From NCBI GenBank assembly GCA_014860225.1, contig JACZKE010000023.1, positions 48,787-112,786 on the forward strand: a stretch of 64,000 bases of DNA, in the 5' to 3' direction. Numbering within the stretch: the first letter of the stretch is position 1; every line of letters starts with the position of its first letter. Made by a program: the position numbers and the translations under genes. The notes below the pieces were generated by a model. It searched no databases and was not told where the DNA came from. It worked only from the letters and a program-made list of their open reading frames with translations. The DNA is from Desulfuromonadales bacterium (GTDB taxonomy: Bacteria; Desulfobacterota; Desulfuromonadia; Desulfuromonadales; BM103). This document shows positions 31,888-42,535 of the stretch, piece after piece.

Positions 31888-32251
31888 TGCTTCAAAACTC
31901 CAAATAGTTGAAAGGTCGTTTTTAGCGGTCTTGTTTACAGACTCTAAGGGCGGGCTGGTGAGCTACCTCTTGGTTACATTCCGGCAGCATTCTGCCAGGG
32001 CCTTTATCGTCGATTCGTCCGGTTCATGAGGCCTGCTGTTGCCTCTCTGAGTAGAAAAATCACGGGGCCAATTGCCAGGGCATGAATGAATAGAAGTGAC
32101 AGGGGGTTGATGTCATCGTTTGTGGGCCGGGAAAAAATCCACAAAGGTAGTTTAGCTGCCGGAGGCCCCTGGCAGAAGAAGTTTTTCACATTTTTTGTCT
32201 GCGTCAGGCCGAATCTCACGTTCAGTAAAGCGAGGATTGCATCGGTTTTAT

Positions 32252-32644
32252 CTAAAAGGCAAACTCCGGGCCCTTTCCGGGCTTGTCATCAGAATCCTTG
32301 TCACGCACGACTTCCGGGATGGTTTCGCCGTCAATACTGAAAGTCTGATCTATGTTGACGGTCTGATTGTCGTCGTCAAGAGAGCTTCCATCTGTTGGCT
32401 TCTCAACGGGGTCCCCTTCTTCATCGAGAAAGTCGAAGCCGAAGTTAACGCTACCGTCACTGACTGGCTGCTCTTTTGCATTGCTTTCGCCCAGAGCTGA
32501 GTCCGGTGACGTTGTCGCTTTTTGCCCAGGAAAAAAGAAGCCGCGCAAATTGAATCTCTCTTTGTGCTCAATCAGGCCCTGACCGCATTTTTTGCAGCTG
32601 TCCAGATGGTCAAAACTGTGATATCCGCATTTGGGGCACTTCAT
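32252..32644 (-). CDS. zinc-ribbon N-terminal hypothetical protein with acidic C-terminus
   Basis: MKCPKCGYHSFDHLDSCKKCGQGL; overlaps rsmE stop. Confidence 0.75.
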   Translation of the reverse strand: MKCPKCGYHSFDHLDSCKKCGQGLIEHKERFNLRGFFFPGQKATTSPDSALGESNAKEQPVSDGSVNFGFDFLDEEGDPVEKPTDGSSLDDDNQTVNIDQTFSIDGETIPEVVRDKDSDDKPGKGPEFAF

Positions 32645-33423
32645 AGGTTCTCCTCATGCTGATCTGAATTGCTGCTGACAGGGGGATACTGCCAGTCGCC
32701 ATAAAGGTACTGCAAGACGGGTGTCACTGCCAAGCCCGCTGTTTCGGTGCGAAGAATTCGCGGACCAAGATGTACGGCCTGGAATCCTGCTGCAGTAATG
32801 GCCGAGATTTCCGTCACGGAAAAGCCACCCTCTGGACCGATCAGCAGTCTGACGCCAGCCGGAGCGTGTTCAGGCAGGGTTGCCTCAAGCGGCACTGAGC
32901 CGGCTTCCCAAAGGACCAGTTTGAGATCATCGGAAGGTTCATCGAGTACCGTTGCCAGCTTTTGTATGGGCTTCACTTCCGGCAGAAAGCTGCGGCGACT
33001 CTGGCGGGCGGCTTCACTGACGATACGCTGCCAGCGCTGTTCTCGTTTGTGTCGTCGCGCCGCGGTCAGGTTTGGAATGGCATGGGCAGTCTCCAGAGGT
33101 TGAAAGCAACTCACTCCCAGTTCCGTACCTTTTTGCAGAACCAGCTCAAACTTGTCCCCTTTCGGCATTGCCTGCAACAGGGTGATCGGCAGAGTCAGGT
33201 TGGTTTCCTGCCAGCGGCGGATCACCCGGGTGGTCGCATGTTCCGGTTGCAGTTGCTCAAGCTGGACCTCGCAGCACTGGCCGAAACCGTCGAGCAGCAG
33301 GATAGTGGCACCTGTCTTGATGCGCAGAACGTTGCGCAGGTGATGATAAGTCTCGCCGCTAATAACGATCTGTTCGCTTTTCAGACTCTCAGCAGGAACA
33401 AAAAAACGCAAAGGGTCACTCAT
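32641..33423 (-). CDS. rsmE: 16S rRNA (uracil-1498-N3)-methyltransferase
   Basis: HHLRNVLRIKTG, LIGPEGGFSVTEI, GPRILRTETAGLAV. Confidence 0.95.
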   Translation of the reverse strand: MSDPLRFFVPAESLKSEQIVISGETYHHLRNVLRIKTGATILLLDGFGQCCEVQLEQLQPEHATTRVIRRWQETNLTLPITLLQAMPKGDKFELVLQKGTELGVSCFQPLETAHAIPNLTAARRHKREQRWQRIVSEAARQSRRSFLPEVKPIQKLATVLDEPSDDLKLVLWEAGSVPLEATLPEHAPAGVRLLIGPEGGFSVTEISAITAAGFQAVHLGPRILRTETAGLAVTPVLQYLYGDWQYPPVSSNSDQHEENL

Positions 33424-34336
33424 GATGCACGTAGACGATGCAGGTCCACTCGTCACGGTGGCTTATGGACAAAAGCGTCAGCGGAAAATCAGCAAAACCG
33501 GCAATGACTTGCTGTTCCTGTTCGATTAATATCCCAGAGAGGACCAGACGTCCCTGGGGTGCGAGGCGTTCCACGAGGGAGGCTGCAAGACGAATATTCT
33601 CACCGGCCAGAATGTTGGCCAGCACCAGATCATATTGCCCGGGAATCTGATCGAGTGGATTGTCCGTGATCGATATCTGACGACTGAGCCGGTTCTTTTG
33701 AACGTTTTCGGTTGCAACCCGGCAGGCGTCACTGTCGATATCGCAAGCAACCACTTCTTCAGCACCGAGCACTGCGCCGGCCATAGCCAGAATCCCGGAA
33801 CCGGTGCCGACATCCAGGATTCGCTGCGGTGGGCAGGTGCTCTCGAAGTGAGCTGACAACGCCTCCAGGCAGAGTCCGGTGGTGGCATGGGTGCCGGTGC
33901 CAAAGGCTTGTCCAGGGTCAAGGGTGAGGACCGCTTCGTCGCCTGTCACCGGCCAGTCGACCCACGAAGGATGAATGACGAGGCGATTACCGACCCTGAA
34001 TGGAGGAAAGTGCTGCTGCCAGCCGCTTGCCCAGTCGTGGTCAGCCAGTTCCCGATAATCCAGGCAGGTTTCAGCCAATTCAGGGAAAAAAACAGCCAGG
34101 TCGGACAGTGCCTGCTGCACGTTCTGACAGAGCACCTCGAGGTTTTCCGGATAGATGAAATAGGCACGCAGAACCGGGTCGTTGCTGAGTGACTCGGGTG
34201 CCGGCACGACAAAAGTGTCCAGAACCTTTTCCGCTGCAGTGACTCCGGTGCAGCCAAGATCCATCAGCGCCTGGGAAACCAGGTCGACTGCCTGGTCCGG
34301 TACATTAATGCGCATCTCCAGCCATTTATTCGTCAT
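33416..34336 (-). CDS. prmA: ribosomal protein L11 methyltransferase
   Basis: DPGQAFGTGTHATTGLCLEAL; DVGTGSGILAMAGAVLGAEEVVACDID. Confidence 0.95.
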   Translation of the reverse strand: MTNKWLEMRINVPDQAVDLVSQALMDLGCTGVTAAEKVLDTFVVPAPESLSNDPVLRAYFIYPENLEVLCQNVQQALSDLAVFFPELAETCLDYRELADHDWASGWQQHFPPFRVGNRLVIHPSWVDWPVTGDEAVLTLDPGQAFGTGTHATTGLCLEALSAHFESTCPPQRILDVGTGSGILAMAGAVLGAEEVVACDIDSDACRVATENVQKNRLSRQISITDNPLDQIPGQYDLVLANILAGENIRLAASLVERLAPQGRLVLSGILIEQEQQVIAGFADFPLTLLSISHRDEWTCIVYVHHE

Positions 34337-34585
34337 GGAGGTTGTTTAGCGAAGTTTCTGTGGTATTGCAATAGAAAATCTTGACCTGCGGAGGTAGGCT
34401 CTGAAATAATGACTTGATCTAATGAGAGTGAAAACATATATCTAAAAAAATACCCTGTCTGGGCCGTACAACATTCCTGAAGCCTGCTGATTTATCTTGG
34501 TAAAGTCCGTGAGTTGAGGTTGTTTGGTGTTTACGTTTTCATTAGATTCTGTTAGACTTTTTGGGTGTTTTCATGAGGATAGGTA

Positions 34586-35392
34586 ATGTCAGCTTCCCAG
34601 GTAATTTATCTGCTTTCCGATGCAACCGGTGAGACTGCCGAAAAAATGGTCTTGGCAGCATTGACCCAGTTCCGTGACAAGCCGGTTCGTTTGACACGCA
34701 TTAACAACGTCCGGACCAAGAACCAGGTTTACGAAGCTCTCGATCAAGCTCTGGGACACAGTGCCCTGGTCGTGTACACCATTGTCAATCGAGAGCTTGC
34801 TCAATTAGTGCACGATGAGTGCGATGGCCTGGGCCTGGTCAGTATGGATTTGCTGACGCCTCTGTTATTGAAGGTTGCTCACATTCTTGGCCGTTCGCCG
34901 AAAGAAACGCCCGGGCTGCTGCATGGAGTTGACGAGGCTTATTTTCGTCGTATCGAAGCGATCGAGTTTACCGTTAAACATGACGATGGTCAGGAGCCGC
35001 GCAATCTGTACCTGGCCGATATCGTTCTGGTGGGGATTTCGCGAACCAGCAAAACGCCACTTTCCATCTACCTGGCGCACAGAGGGTGGAAGGTTGCCAA
35101 TGTCCCCCTGATCAAAGGAATTGATCTGCCGTCGCAGCTTTTTGAAGTTGATCCTAAGAAAATTGCAGCACTTGTCATTGATCCGCAGCGATTGGTCGAA
35201 GTGCGCGCAGCGCGTTTGCGCAACCTGGGGCAAGATCCCAGGGCCGCATATGCCGATTATGAGGAGATTGAAGAGGAGTTGAAGCATGCCAAAAAACTCT
35301 TCAGGCACCATCCCTGGGTGGTTATCGATGTTTCGAGCAAGGCCGTCGAGGAAACAGCCAATGAAGTTCTGGTTCGTCTGGGTTTGCAATAA
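34586..35392 (+). CDS. ppsR: pyruvate, water dikinase/PPDK regulatory protein (DUF299)
   Basis: [49 protein letters not shown]. Confidence 0.95.
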   Translation: MSASQVIYLLSDATGETAEKMVLAALTQFRDKPVRLTRINNVRTKNQVYEALDQALGHSALVVYTIVNRELAQLVHDECDGLGLVSMDLLTPLLLKVAHILGRSPKETPGLLHGVDEAYFRRIEAIEFTVKHDDGQEPRNLYLADIVLVGISRTSKTPLSIYLAHRGWKVANVPLIKGIDLPSQLFEVDPKKIAALVIDPQRLVEVRAARLRNLGQDPRAAYADYEEIEEELKHAKKLFRHHPWVVIDVSSKAVEETANEVLVRLGLQ

Positions 35393-35464
35393 ATTGCTGT
35401 CAATTTGTCGATGGTCAGCTTTGTCAATCAGCAGATAAAACAAAAGATTTAAGGAGAAATCATC

Positions 35465-36136
35465 ATGCGAATTCTTGTGGTAGAAGACGAGAAGAAAGTT
35501 GCAAGCTTCATCCAGCGTGGACTGGAAGGTGAGGGCTTCACTGTCGATGTCGCCTACGATGGCGAGTCAGGTGTCGAACTCGGGACACAGAACAGTTACG
35601 ATCTGGTTCTTATGGATGTTATGCTGCCGAAGATGGATGGTCTTGCGGCAATTAAAGCCCTGCGGGAAAAGGGCATAGCCACCCCTGTCCTCTGCCTGAC
35701 TGCTAAGGATACGGTCGAAGATATAGTGGCCGGGCTCGAATCAGGCAGTGATGACTACCTGACCAAACCGTTTGCTTTCGCCGAGTTGCTGGCCCGCGTG
35801 CGGGCCCTTGGTCGTCGCGGCACCCATGAGCGCGGGGCGGAAATCACCTATGCGGATTTGCGCCTTGACCCGGTCGCGCATAAGGTATGGCGAGGCGAAG
35901 AGGAAATCGATCTGACGGCCAAGGAATATGCCTTGCTGGAATTCTTCATGCGCAACCCGGAGACGACTCTGACGCGGACCATGATTGCGGAACATGTCTG
36001 GGATTACACCTTTGACTCGTTCACTAATATCATCGATGTTTACGTCAACTATCTGCGTAAAAAGGTTGACCGCGACTTTCCCAAGAAATTGATTCATACC
36101 GTTCGCGGCATCGGTTATGTTCTCAAGGAGGAGTAG
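35465..36136 (+). CDS. OmpR-family response regulator
   Basis: Receiver (LVLMDVMLPKMDGL) and winged helix C-terminus. Confidence 0.95.
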   Translation: MRILVVEDEKKVASFIQRGLEGEGFTVDVAYDGESGVELGTQNSYDLVLMDVMLPKMDGLAAIKALREKGIATPVLCLTAKDTVEDIVAGLESGSDDYLTKPFAFAELLARVRALGRRGTHERGAEITYADLRLDPVAHKVWRGEEEIDLTAKEYALLEFFMRNPETTLTRTMIAEHVWDYTFDSFTNIIDVYVNYLRKKVDRDFPKKLIHTVRGIGYVLKEE

Positions 36137-36138
36137 CC

Positions 36139-37599
36139 TTGTCCGTTTCACCACTACGGTCGATCAAGGTTCGCCTGACCTTTTGGTACGCAATGACGCT
36201 GGCTGTCATCCTGGCAGTCAGTGCTCTGTTTTCGTATCACTATTTTTCCCACAACCTGGGCAAGCAGGTGGATCGCCAGGTCAGGGAAATCGCGCGCACT
36301 CTGGAACAACACCGCATCGAAGAACACCGGGGCTCCAATATCCTCGAGAGTTGCGAACATCTTCAGGATATGGCGCACAACTATAACTGGACCGCCTTTC
36401 TGGTGTTGCGTGATGCCAGCTTGCAGGTTGTCTGCGCCACGGACAACCTGGGTGGGCGTGAGCTGCCTTTCGGGCCAATCGCCCGCCAGCAGGTGCGCTG
36501 GCTGAATGAGCACATGGAAACCCTTGAGCTGGAGGCTGGAGGGAGACTGCGGCTGCTCTCTTTCCCCTTGGTTTCCAGTGAACGGCTGGCGGGAGTAATC
36601 CAGGTAGCACAGGAACTCGGCCCTCTGCAGGAGACCATTGAGGAACTGCGTCTGATCTACCTGGTGGTCGGGCCCTTTGCCATTTTCTGGCTGTGCCTGG
36701 GCTGCTGGCTGCTGGCTGAACGTACTATTGCTCCGATCATCGAAGTCACAGATGCTGCCCAGGGGATCACCGCGGACAACCTCTCACGTCGTCTGCCATC
36801 AGGCAACTATCAGGATGAGCTTGCGCAGATGGTGGCCTGTCTGAACCAGATGCTCGATCGTCTGGAAAAGTCATTCCGCCGCATCCGGCAATTTTCCGGA
36901 GATGCCTCCCACGAGCTGCGCACACCCCTCACCATTTTGCGCGGCGAAACCGAAGTCACGTTGCGCTGGGCTAAAACACCCGACGAATTCCGTGACATGC
37001 TGCGATCCAACATGGAAGAAATCGATCGCATGGAACGGATCATCGAAAGCTTGCTGACTCTGGCCAAAAGCGAGGTTGGTGAGCTGACGCTGGAGATGAA
37101 GGAACTCAGCCTTAGTGACCTTGTACAGGAACTTTACCTGCAGAGCAGTCTCTTGTGTGAAACGAAGAATATCAAGGTTCAACTGCTTCTCGAAGTCGAC
37201 CAGGAAATTCGTATCCGCGGTGACGAATTACGTCTGCGGCAGATGTTCCTCAACCTGATTTCCAACGGCATCAAGTATACGCCGGAAAATGGCCATCTGG
37301 AGATTACTCTGGCGATGGGCAATGGTTATGCTTGTGTTGATATCACTGACTCAGGCATTGGCATTCCTGCCGAACATCTGCCCCACATCTTTGATCGTTT
37401 TTACCGGGTCGATAAAGCGCGCAATCGTATGGACGGTGGAACCGGCCTCGGTCTGGCAATCGTCAAGTGGATCGCCGAGGCACATGGTGGCAGTATCAAA
37501 GTAGCATCCGAAATTAATAAAGGAAGTACCTTCTCAGTGTGTCTGCCAATCGATGGCCCGGAAGAAGGCAAGCATCCCAAAACGACTATTCTGGAGTAG
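36139..37599 (+). CDS. sensor histidine kinase (HAMP-HisKA-HATPase)
   Basis: FSGDASHELRTPLTILRGETEV; NLISNGIKYTP; DRFYRVDKARNRMDGGTGLGLAIVKWI. Confidence 0.95.
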   Translation: MSVSPLRSIKVRLTFWYAMTLAVILAVSALFSYHYFSHNLGKQVDRQVREIARTLEQHRIEEHRGSNILESCEHLQDMAHNYNWTAFLVLRDASLQVVCATDNLGGRELPFGPIARQQVRWLNEHMETLELEAGGRLRLLSFPLVSSERLAGVIQVAQELGPLQETIEELRLIYLVVGPFAIFWLCLGCWLLAERTIAPIIEVTDAAQGITADNLSRRLPSGNYQDELAQMVACLNQMLDRLEKSFRRIRQFSGDASHELRTPLTILRGETEVTLRWAKTPDEFRDMLRSNMEEIDRMERIIESLLTLAKSEVGELTLEMKELSLSDLVQELYLQSSLLCETKNIKVQLLLEVDQEIRIRGDELRLRQMFLNLISNGIKYTPENGHLEITLAMGNGYACVDITDSGIGIPAEHLPHIFDRFYRVDKARNRMDGGTGLGLAIVKWIAEAHGGSIKVASEINKGSTFSVCLPIDGPEEGKHPKTTILE

Positions 37600-37741
37600 C
37601 AGCCTGACGGGTCATGTGCGCCGGCGGCCTCCCGGCTCCCTGCCAACTGCTCAAATCAACAGTCAATTACTGTGGCACCGACAATTGACAGTTCGTCCAG
37701 CGGTTATTATATTTGAATAAATAATCCCAATGGAGGAAACT

Positions 37742-39136
37742 ATGATCAAGCAGTCTCGCCTTTATGTCCCCTTTCTGATCGTGTTGCTCGCCTGTTGCTG
37801 GGTCGCTCCTGCCAGTGCGCAGCCCCCTGATTTCGTGGTCCTGGCTGAGCAACTCAAGCCTTCAGTTGTTAATATCCGTACTGCAAAAACGGTCAAATCG
37901 CTGACTCCTTCATTCCGTGGCCCCAGAACTCCTGGCGGGGGCGATCCGTTCGAAGAATTCTTCGAACGTTTTTTCCGCGACGCACCGCAGTCTTCCCGCA
38001 AGGAACGCTCACTCGGGTCAGGTTTCATCATCTCCGCGGACGGGTACATCCTGACCAATGATCACGTGGTTGATGGAGCCGATGAAATCAAGGTAAAACT
38101 CTCCGACGGCCGGGAATTTAATGCTGAGATTCGCGGTCTGGATCCCAAACTTGACCTGGCTCTGATCAAGATCGAGGCTGGCGAGAACCTGCCGATTGCC
38201 AAGCTGGGCGAGAGTGACAGTATCAAGATCGGCGAATGGGTCATGGCCATAGGCAACCCTTTTGGCCTGGAGCAGACGGTTACCGTTGGGATCATCTCCG
38301 CCAAGGGCCGGGTGATCGGTGCCGGACCCTATGATGATTTCATCCAGACTGATGCGTCCATCAACCCTGGCAACTCCGGCGGGCCTCTCTTCAACGTCAA
38401 GGGAGAGGTTGTCGGCATAAATACCGCCATTGTTGCTGGTGGTCAGGGCATCGGTTTTGCTATCCCGGTCAACATGGCCAAACAGATTATTCCGCAGCTG
38501 CGCGATGAAGGGCATGTCACCCGTGGCTGGCTGGGAGTAACCGTGCAGGCCCTGAATAAAGAATTGGCTGAGTCTTTCGGACTTGAGACCCCCCAGGGCG
38601 CCTTGGTCAACGAGGTTATCAAAGGTTCCCCTGCTGACAAGGCGGGTCTGCAGCGCGGTGATATCCTTCTCGATTACGATGGCCAGAAGATAACGGAGCT
38701 CAACGACCTGCCGCGGCTGGTGGCGGCGACTCCCGTCGATAAAGCCGTAGAACTCAAGATATTCCGGGATGGCAGGGAGCGCGTGGTTAAGGTCACAATC
38801 GGCAAAATGGCCACAGGTGAGCAGGAGATCGCTGCGAGCGACAAAGTGAGCGGTGGAGCCCTTGGTATGACCGCTGCAAACGTGACGCCTGAATTGGCAG
38901 AACGTTTTGCCCTGGGTGGGATCGAGGGCATCCTTATTACCAGGGTTGCTCCCGAAGGTCCGGCCGCCGAAGCTAACCTGCGCGTCGGCGACCTGATCCT
39001 TGAAGCTGACGGTAAAGAGGTCAAATCAGTCAAGGAATTCGAAGAAATTGTCAGCAAGAAGTCGTCCGGTAAGGTTTTGCGCCTGTTGATTCAGCGTAAA
39101 TCGACCCTGCTCTATACGACGGTGACGCTTAAGTAG
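37742..39136 (+). CDS. Do-family periplasmic serine protease, two PDZ domains
   Basis: LTNDHVV, LDLALIKI, GNSGGPLFN catalytic triad. Confidence 0.95.
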   Translation: MIKQSRLYVPFLIVLLACCWVAPASAQPPDFVVLAEQLKPSVVNIRTAKTVKSLTPSFRGPRTPGGGDPFEEFFERFFRDAPQSSRKERSLGSGFIISADGYILTNDHVVDGADEIKVKLSDGREFNAEIRGLDPKLDLALIKIEAGENLPIAKLGESDSIKIGEWVMAIGNPFGLEQTVTVGIISAKGRVIGAGPYDDFIQTDASINPGNSGGPLFNVKGEVVGINTAIVAGGQGIGFAIPVNMAKQIIPQLRDEGHVTRGWLGVTVQALNKELAESFGLETPQGALVNEVIKGSPADKAGLQRGDILLDYDGQKITELNDLPRLVAATPVDKAVELKIFRDGRERVVKVTIGKMATGEQEIAASDKVSGGALGMTAANVTPELAERFALGGIEGILITRVAPEGPAAEANLRVGDLILEADGKEVKSVKEFEEIVSKKSSGKVLRLLIQRKSTLLYTTVTLK

Positions 39137-39140
39137 TTTA

Positions 39141-39270
39141 TGTCCGGAAACGGCCCTTTTCCGCAATCTCTGCGTCAATCGGCGGATTTGATTGTGCGGC
39201 GTAAAGGACTACGCCTCCGCTCAAATCCTTGATTTCCTTGACCTTGCGAAAAATTGCTCGTTTCCGGATC
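39141..39270. repeat. ~130-bp imperfect inverted repeat element
   Basis: TGTCCGGAAACG...CGTTTCCGGATC ends; apex GGCGTA-AAGGAC-TACGCC. Confidence 0.55.
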
Positions 39271-39406
39271 GAAAGCTGTGCTTGTGTTGTCAGGAAACGG
39301 CGCTCGTGCCAATCCAAGTGTTACCAATGAAAACTAATGAAGTTTAGTATGTGGTACTGTGCGTTTGCACAGTGCCACAATATTTTTTATGTGATAATTT
39401 CTTCAG

Positions 39407-40780
39407 ATGCGACTTGCTCTTAAATATCAGATAATTATGGCGCCTGCTGCTGTCCTTTGTCTGATGACTTTGCTGCTGTGTTTTTTGCAGTTCACCTACT
39501 GGGACATGTCGGTCAAGCGGCAGGAGGTCAAGAATCTTAAAACGGCATTTATCGCCTTGGCGGAAGCCGATATGGCGGCTCAGCGCATGCACGGGGTTGT
39601 CCGCTTTCTGGCTGAAACTTCTGAGTTTGATCACAGGACTCTGGTGCAGATGTCGAACCTGCATAACCATCTTGCGATGGCCATTGATCAATTACAGAGA
39701 ACCGGGTTGTCGGATGCGTCATCCATGAATCTTCTGCTGAAAAGTGTTGCCGATCTGGATCCTGAGCAGGGGATACAGTTGGAACGCTTTGATCAAACCC
39801 TGAATTGGCTGCATCCCCATATAACCGAGCAGCTTGATGAGTTGAACCAGCGCCGCGAGAACCTGAGTGACGTGCATCGTGAAGATATCGATGCCCTGAT
39901 TGCCGAGACGACCTTTGTTACCATTATCGTACTTGGTTTCGCCATCCTGGTGGGGATACTGCTGTCCCTTGCCCTGGCTCGCCATATTCTGCATCGCATC
40001 CAGGTGCTCTCTGACGGCGCCGCACGCATCACCTCTGGTGATTTTACCCCGCCTCCAGCCCCGGAGAAGATCCGCGACGAACTCGACGGTTTGGCGGTTT
40101 CCATCAATCGCATGACAGGCCAGCTGATTCGGGTGGTAGCTGCCGAGAAACTCCTGGAAGGTGCCGAAGAGGAGCGTCGACGCATCGCCATGGATATCCA
40201 TGATCAGACCCTTGCTGATTTGTCAGCCGTCCGAAGAGGCTTGGAGACTCTGACTCAGGCAACACCCTGCGGTGAGGCAGTGGCGTCGATTGAAGCTGAT
40301 CTCCAGCGGGCGATGACCAACCTGAGGGCGGTGATGGATAACCTGCATCCGCAGACTTTGGATATCCTTGGCTTGCCTGCAGCGCTTGAATCCTATCTGG
40401 AGAAATCCTGCGAGTCACCAGGTTCCCCCGCTTATCATTTTCTGGCGAACCCAGATGCTGCGGCGCCCGATTTGCCGCGACTGACCCAGGTGACTGTCTA
40501 CCGGATGGTTGTTGAAGCCGTCAATAATGCCTTGCGACACGCCCATGCCAGTCTGTTGGAAGTCAGCATGACGCTGCGTGGCGGATTCCTGGTTGTTGCC
40601 GTGGAAGATAATGGCCGGGGCTTTGATCATACCCCCCGTTTGCCGACAGCCTCAGGCGGAAGGGGACTGCACAATATCCGGGAACGGGCCCGGGCGATTG
40701 GCGCCCAGGTATGCTGGCGGGATTCACGTTTTTCTTCTGGAACGAGGTTCGAACTGACGTTGCCACTTATTAAAAGTTAA
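39407..40780 (+). CDS. sensor histidine kinase, NarX/DegS-type (HisKA_3)
   Basis: RRRIAMDIHDQTLADLSAVRRGLETL; NNALRHAHAS; GGRGLHNIRERARAIGA. Confidence 0.92.
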   Translation: MRLALKYQIIMAPAAVLCLMTLLLCFLQFTYWDMSVKRQEVKNLKTAFIALAEADMAAQRMHGVVRFLAETSEFDHRTLVQMSNLHNHLAMAIDQLQRTGLSDASSMNLLLKSVADLDPEQGIQLERFDQTLNWLHPHITEQLDELNQRRENLSDVHREDIDALIAETTFVTIIVLGFAILVGILLSLALARHILHRIQVLSDGAARITSGDFTPPPAPEKIRDELDGLAVSINRMTGQLIRVVAAEKLLEGAEEERRRIAMDIHDQTLADLSAVRRGLETLTQATPCGEAVASIEADLQRAMTNLRAVMDNLHPQTLDILGLPAALESYLEKSCESPGSPAYHFLANPDAAAPDLPRLTQVTVYRMVVEAVNNALRHAHASLLEVSMTLRGGFLVVAVEDNGRGFDHTPRLPTASGGRGLHNIRERARAIGAQVCWRDSRFSSGTRFELTLPLIKS

Positions 40781-40792
40781 GGAGAGGATTGC

Positions 40793-41539
40793 ATGGCACC
40801 TTATTGCCTGATTATAGCCGAAGACAATCCCAAAGATTTCGAATTTCTCAAGCAGATGATCGATGATTGGGAGTACGACTGTGTGGTTGAGCATGCACCG
40901 GATGGATTGGTCGCCTTCGAGCTTGCGCTGGCCCACGACAGGCCGTTGATCATCAGTGACATCCAGATGCCGCAGATGAATGGCGTGGACTTTGCCAGGG
41001 CTCTCTGGGAGCGTAAACCTCAGGCGAGGATCGTCTTCTGGAGCCAGTTCAAAGACGAGATGTACGTGCGCACGCTGGCCAAGATCGTTCCTCCGGAAAC
41101 GGTCTACGGTTATGTCCTTAAATCAAGCCCCCGCGATAAGATCTCGGCGGCCGTGGCCACGGTACTTTTTGATGACCAATGCTGGATCGACCCTGAAGTC
41201 CGCAAAGTTCAGGGACGTGCCGGACACAGTCAGACAGCACTTTCAGACATTGAGTACGAAGCCCTGATTGATATTTCTCTCGGCCTGACCGACAACCTCA
41301 TCGCTCAACGCCGCTATCTTTCACGGCGCGGTGTGCAAAGCCGCCTTAACTCTCTCTATGGTAAGTTGAGTCTCGACCGCGAGCAGTTTCAGAGCGACAA
41401 GGTTGGTGATGCCTTCAACCTGCGTAATCGTGCTGTGTCTGTCGCCCTGCGTCGTGGTCTGATCAATGCATTTGAACTGGGGCATGAAGAAGAATATCTG
41501 CAGGATTGGCTGAAGCGTTATAAGGGCGGCATGGGATAG
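40793..41539 (+). CDS. response regulator with divergent LuxR-like C-terminus
   Basis: LIISDIQMPQMNGVDFARAL receiver; SDIEYEALIDISLGLTDNLIAQRRYLSRRGVQSRLNSLYGKL. Confidence 0.85.
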   Translation: MAPYCLIIAEDNPKDFEFLKQMIDDWEYDCVVEHAPDGLVAFELALAHDRPLIISDIQMPQMNGVDFARALWERKPQARIVFWSQFKDEMYVRTLAKIVPPETVYGYVLKSSPRDKISAAVATVLFDDQCWIDPEVRKVQGRAGHSQTALSDIEYEALIDISLGLTDNLIAQRRYLSRRGVQSRLNSLYGKLSLDREQFQSDKVGDAFNLRNRAVSVALRRGLINAFELGHEEEYLQDWLKRYKGGMG

Positions 41540-41627
41540 GAGCGAGAAGTGAGGAGCGAGGAGTCAAAAACAACGACAGGCGCCCGGAGCCTTTGCCGTT
41601 GTAAAAGCTTTGGCATTATGTTAAAAA

Positions 41628-41640
41628 TTGGTCATACCAA
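41628..41640. promoter_or_regulatory. candidate FadR/LldR-type operator O1 (autoregulation)
   Basis: TTGGTCATACCAA 21 nt upstream of the regulator start. Confidence 0.7.
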
Positions 41641-41660
41641 ATTACGAGTGGGGTAAAGGC

Positions 41661-42389
41661 ATGACCATTGTTCTTGAGCCAATCCGGCCGAAAAAAATAT
41701 CCGAAGAAATTGTCATACAGATCAAACAACTGATCTCCAAAGGCGAACTCAAACCGGGGGATCGCATCCCCTCGGAACGCGAATTGGCGACCATGCTCAG
41801 CGTCAGTCGACCCTCTGTTCGTGAAGCGATCATGGTCCTCGAGGCGATGGGCTTTCTGGATTCACGACAGGGCGGTGGCACGTTTGTCAAAGCCCTGACT
41901 GAAGGCAGCATTATGGATCCGTTGGCCAAACTGGTGGAACAGCGGGATCCTGAACTGTTGCGGGCACTTGCAGAAGTGCGTATGGGACTGGAGAGCTGGT
42001 CGGCCTACCTTGCGGCAAAAAGGGCCAATGCTGAAGACATTGCGGATATGCGTCGGCTTTATGTGATCATGGAAAAACAGGCGGCCAAAGGCGGCTGGAA
42101 TTCTGAGATCGATGCAGAGTTTCATTATGCGATTACCGCGGCAAGTCACAACAGCCTGCAGATGCATGTGCTCGACTCTATTCACACCCTGTTTAACGCC
42201 ACAATCCAGGTGGCTTTGATGGAGTTTTACCAACAGCAAGGGCATATTCAACTGTTGCTGACCCATCATCGCGAGATCATGGAAGCGATTGCCGCCCATC
42301 AGCCTGAACTGGCTCGTGAGAAGATGATGGAACATCTTACGATGGTCGAGGAGAAGATGGCACAGCTTCTTGAAGAAAAAGGCAAATGA
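41661..42389 (+). CDS. FadR-subfamily GntR transcriptional regulator (LldR/GlcC-like)
   Basis: IVIQIKQLISKGELKPGDRIPSERELATMLSVSRPSVREAIMVLEAMGFL; FCD-type C-terminus. Confidence 0.93.
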   Translation: MTIVLEPIRPKKISEEIVIQIKQLISKGELKPGDRIPSERELATMLSVSRPSVREAIMVLEAMGFLDSRQGGGTFVKALTEGSIMDPLAKLVEQRDPELLRALAEVRMGLESWSAYLAAKRANAEDIADMRRLYVIMEKQAAKGGWNSEIDAEFHYAITAASHNSLQMHVLDSIHTLFNATIQVALMEFYQQQGHIQLLLTHHREIMEAIAAHQPELAREKMMEHLTMVEEKMAQLLEEKGK

Positions 42390-42434
42390 GCAGGGGCGCT
42401 GCTAACAGGACGGGGAAAACATCAGAACAATGTG

Positions 42435-42467
42435 CGGGGACAGGATTGATATCCTGTCCCCGTTTTT
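42435..42467 (+). terminator. intrinsic terminator
   Basis: cggggacaggat-tgat-atcctgtccccg followed by ttttt. Confidence 0.85.
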
Positions 42468-42535
42468 AACTTTGGCGTTGACGTTTCGCGGTTCCGTGAA
42501 AAGGAGTAGGTCCCCGGCGGAGCCAACCCTGGCTA

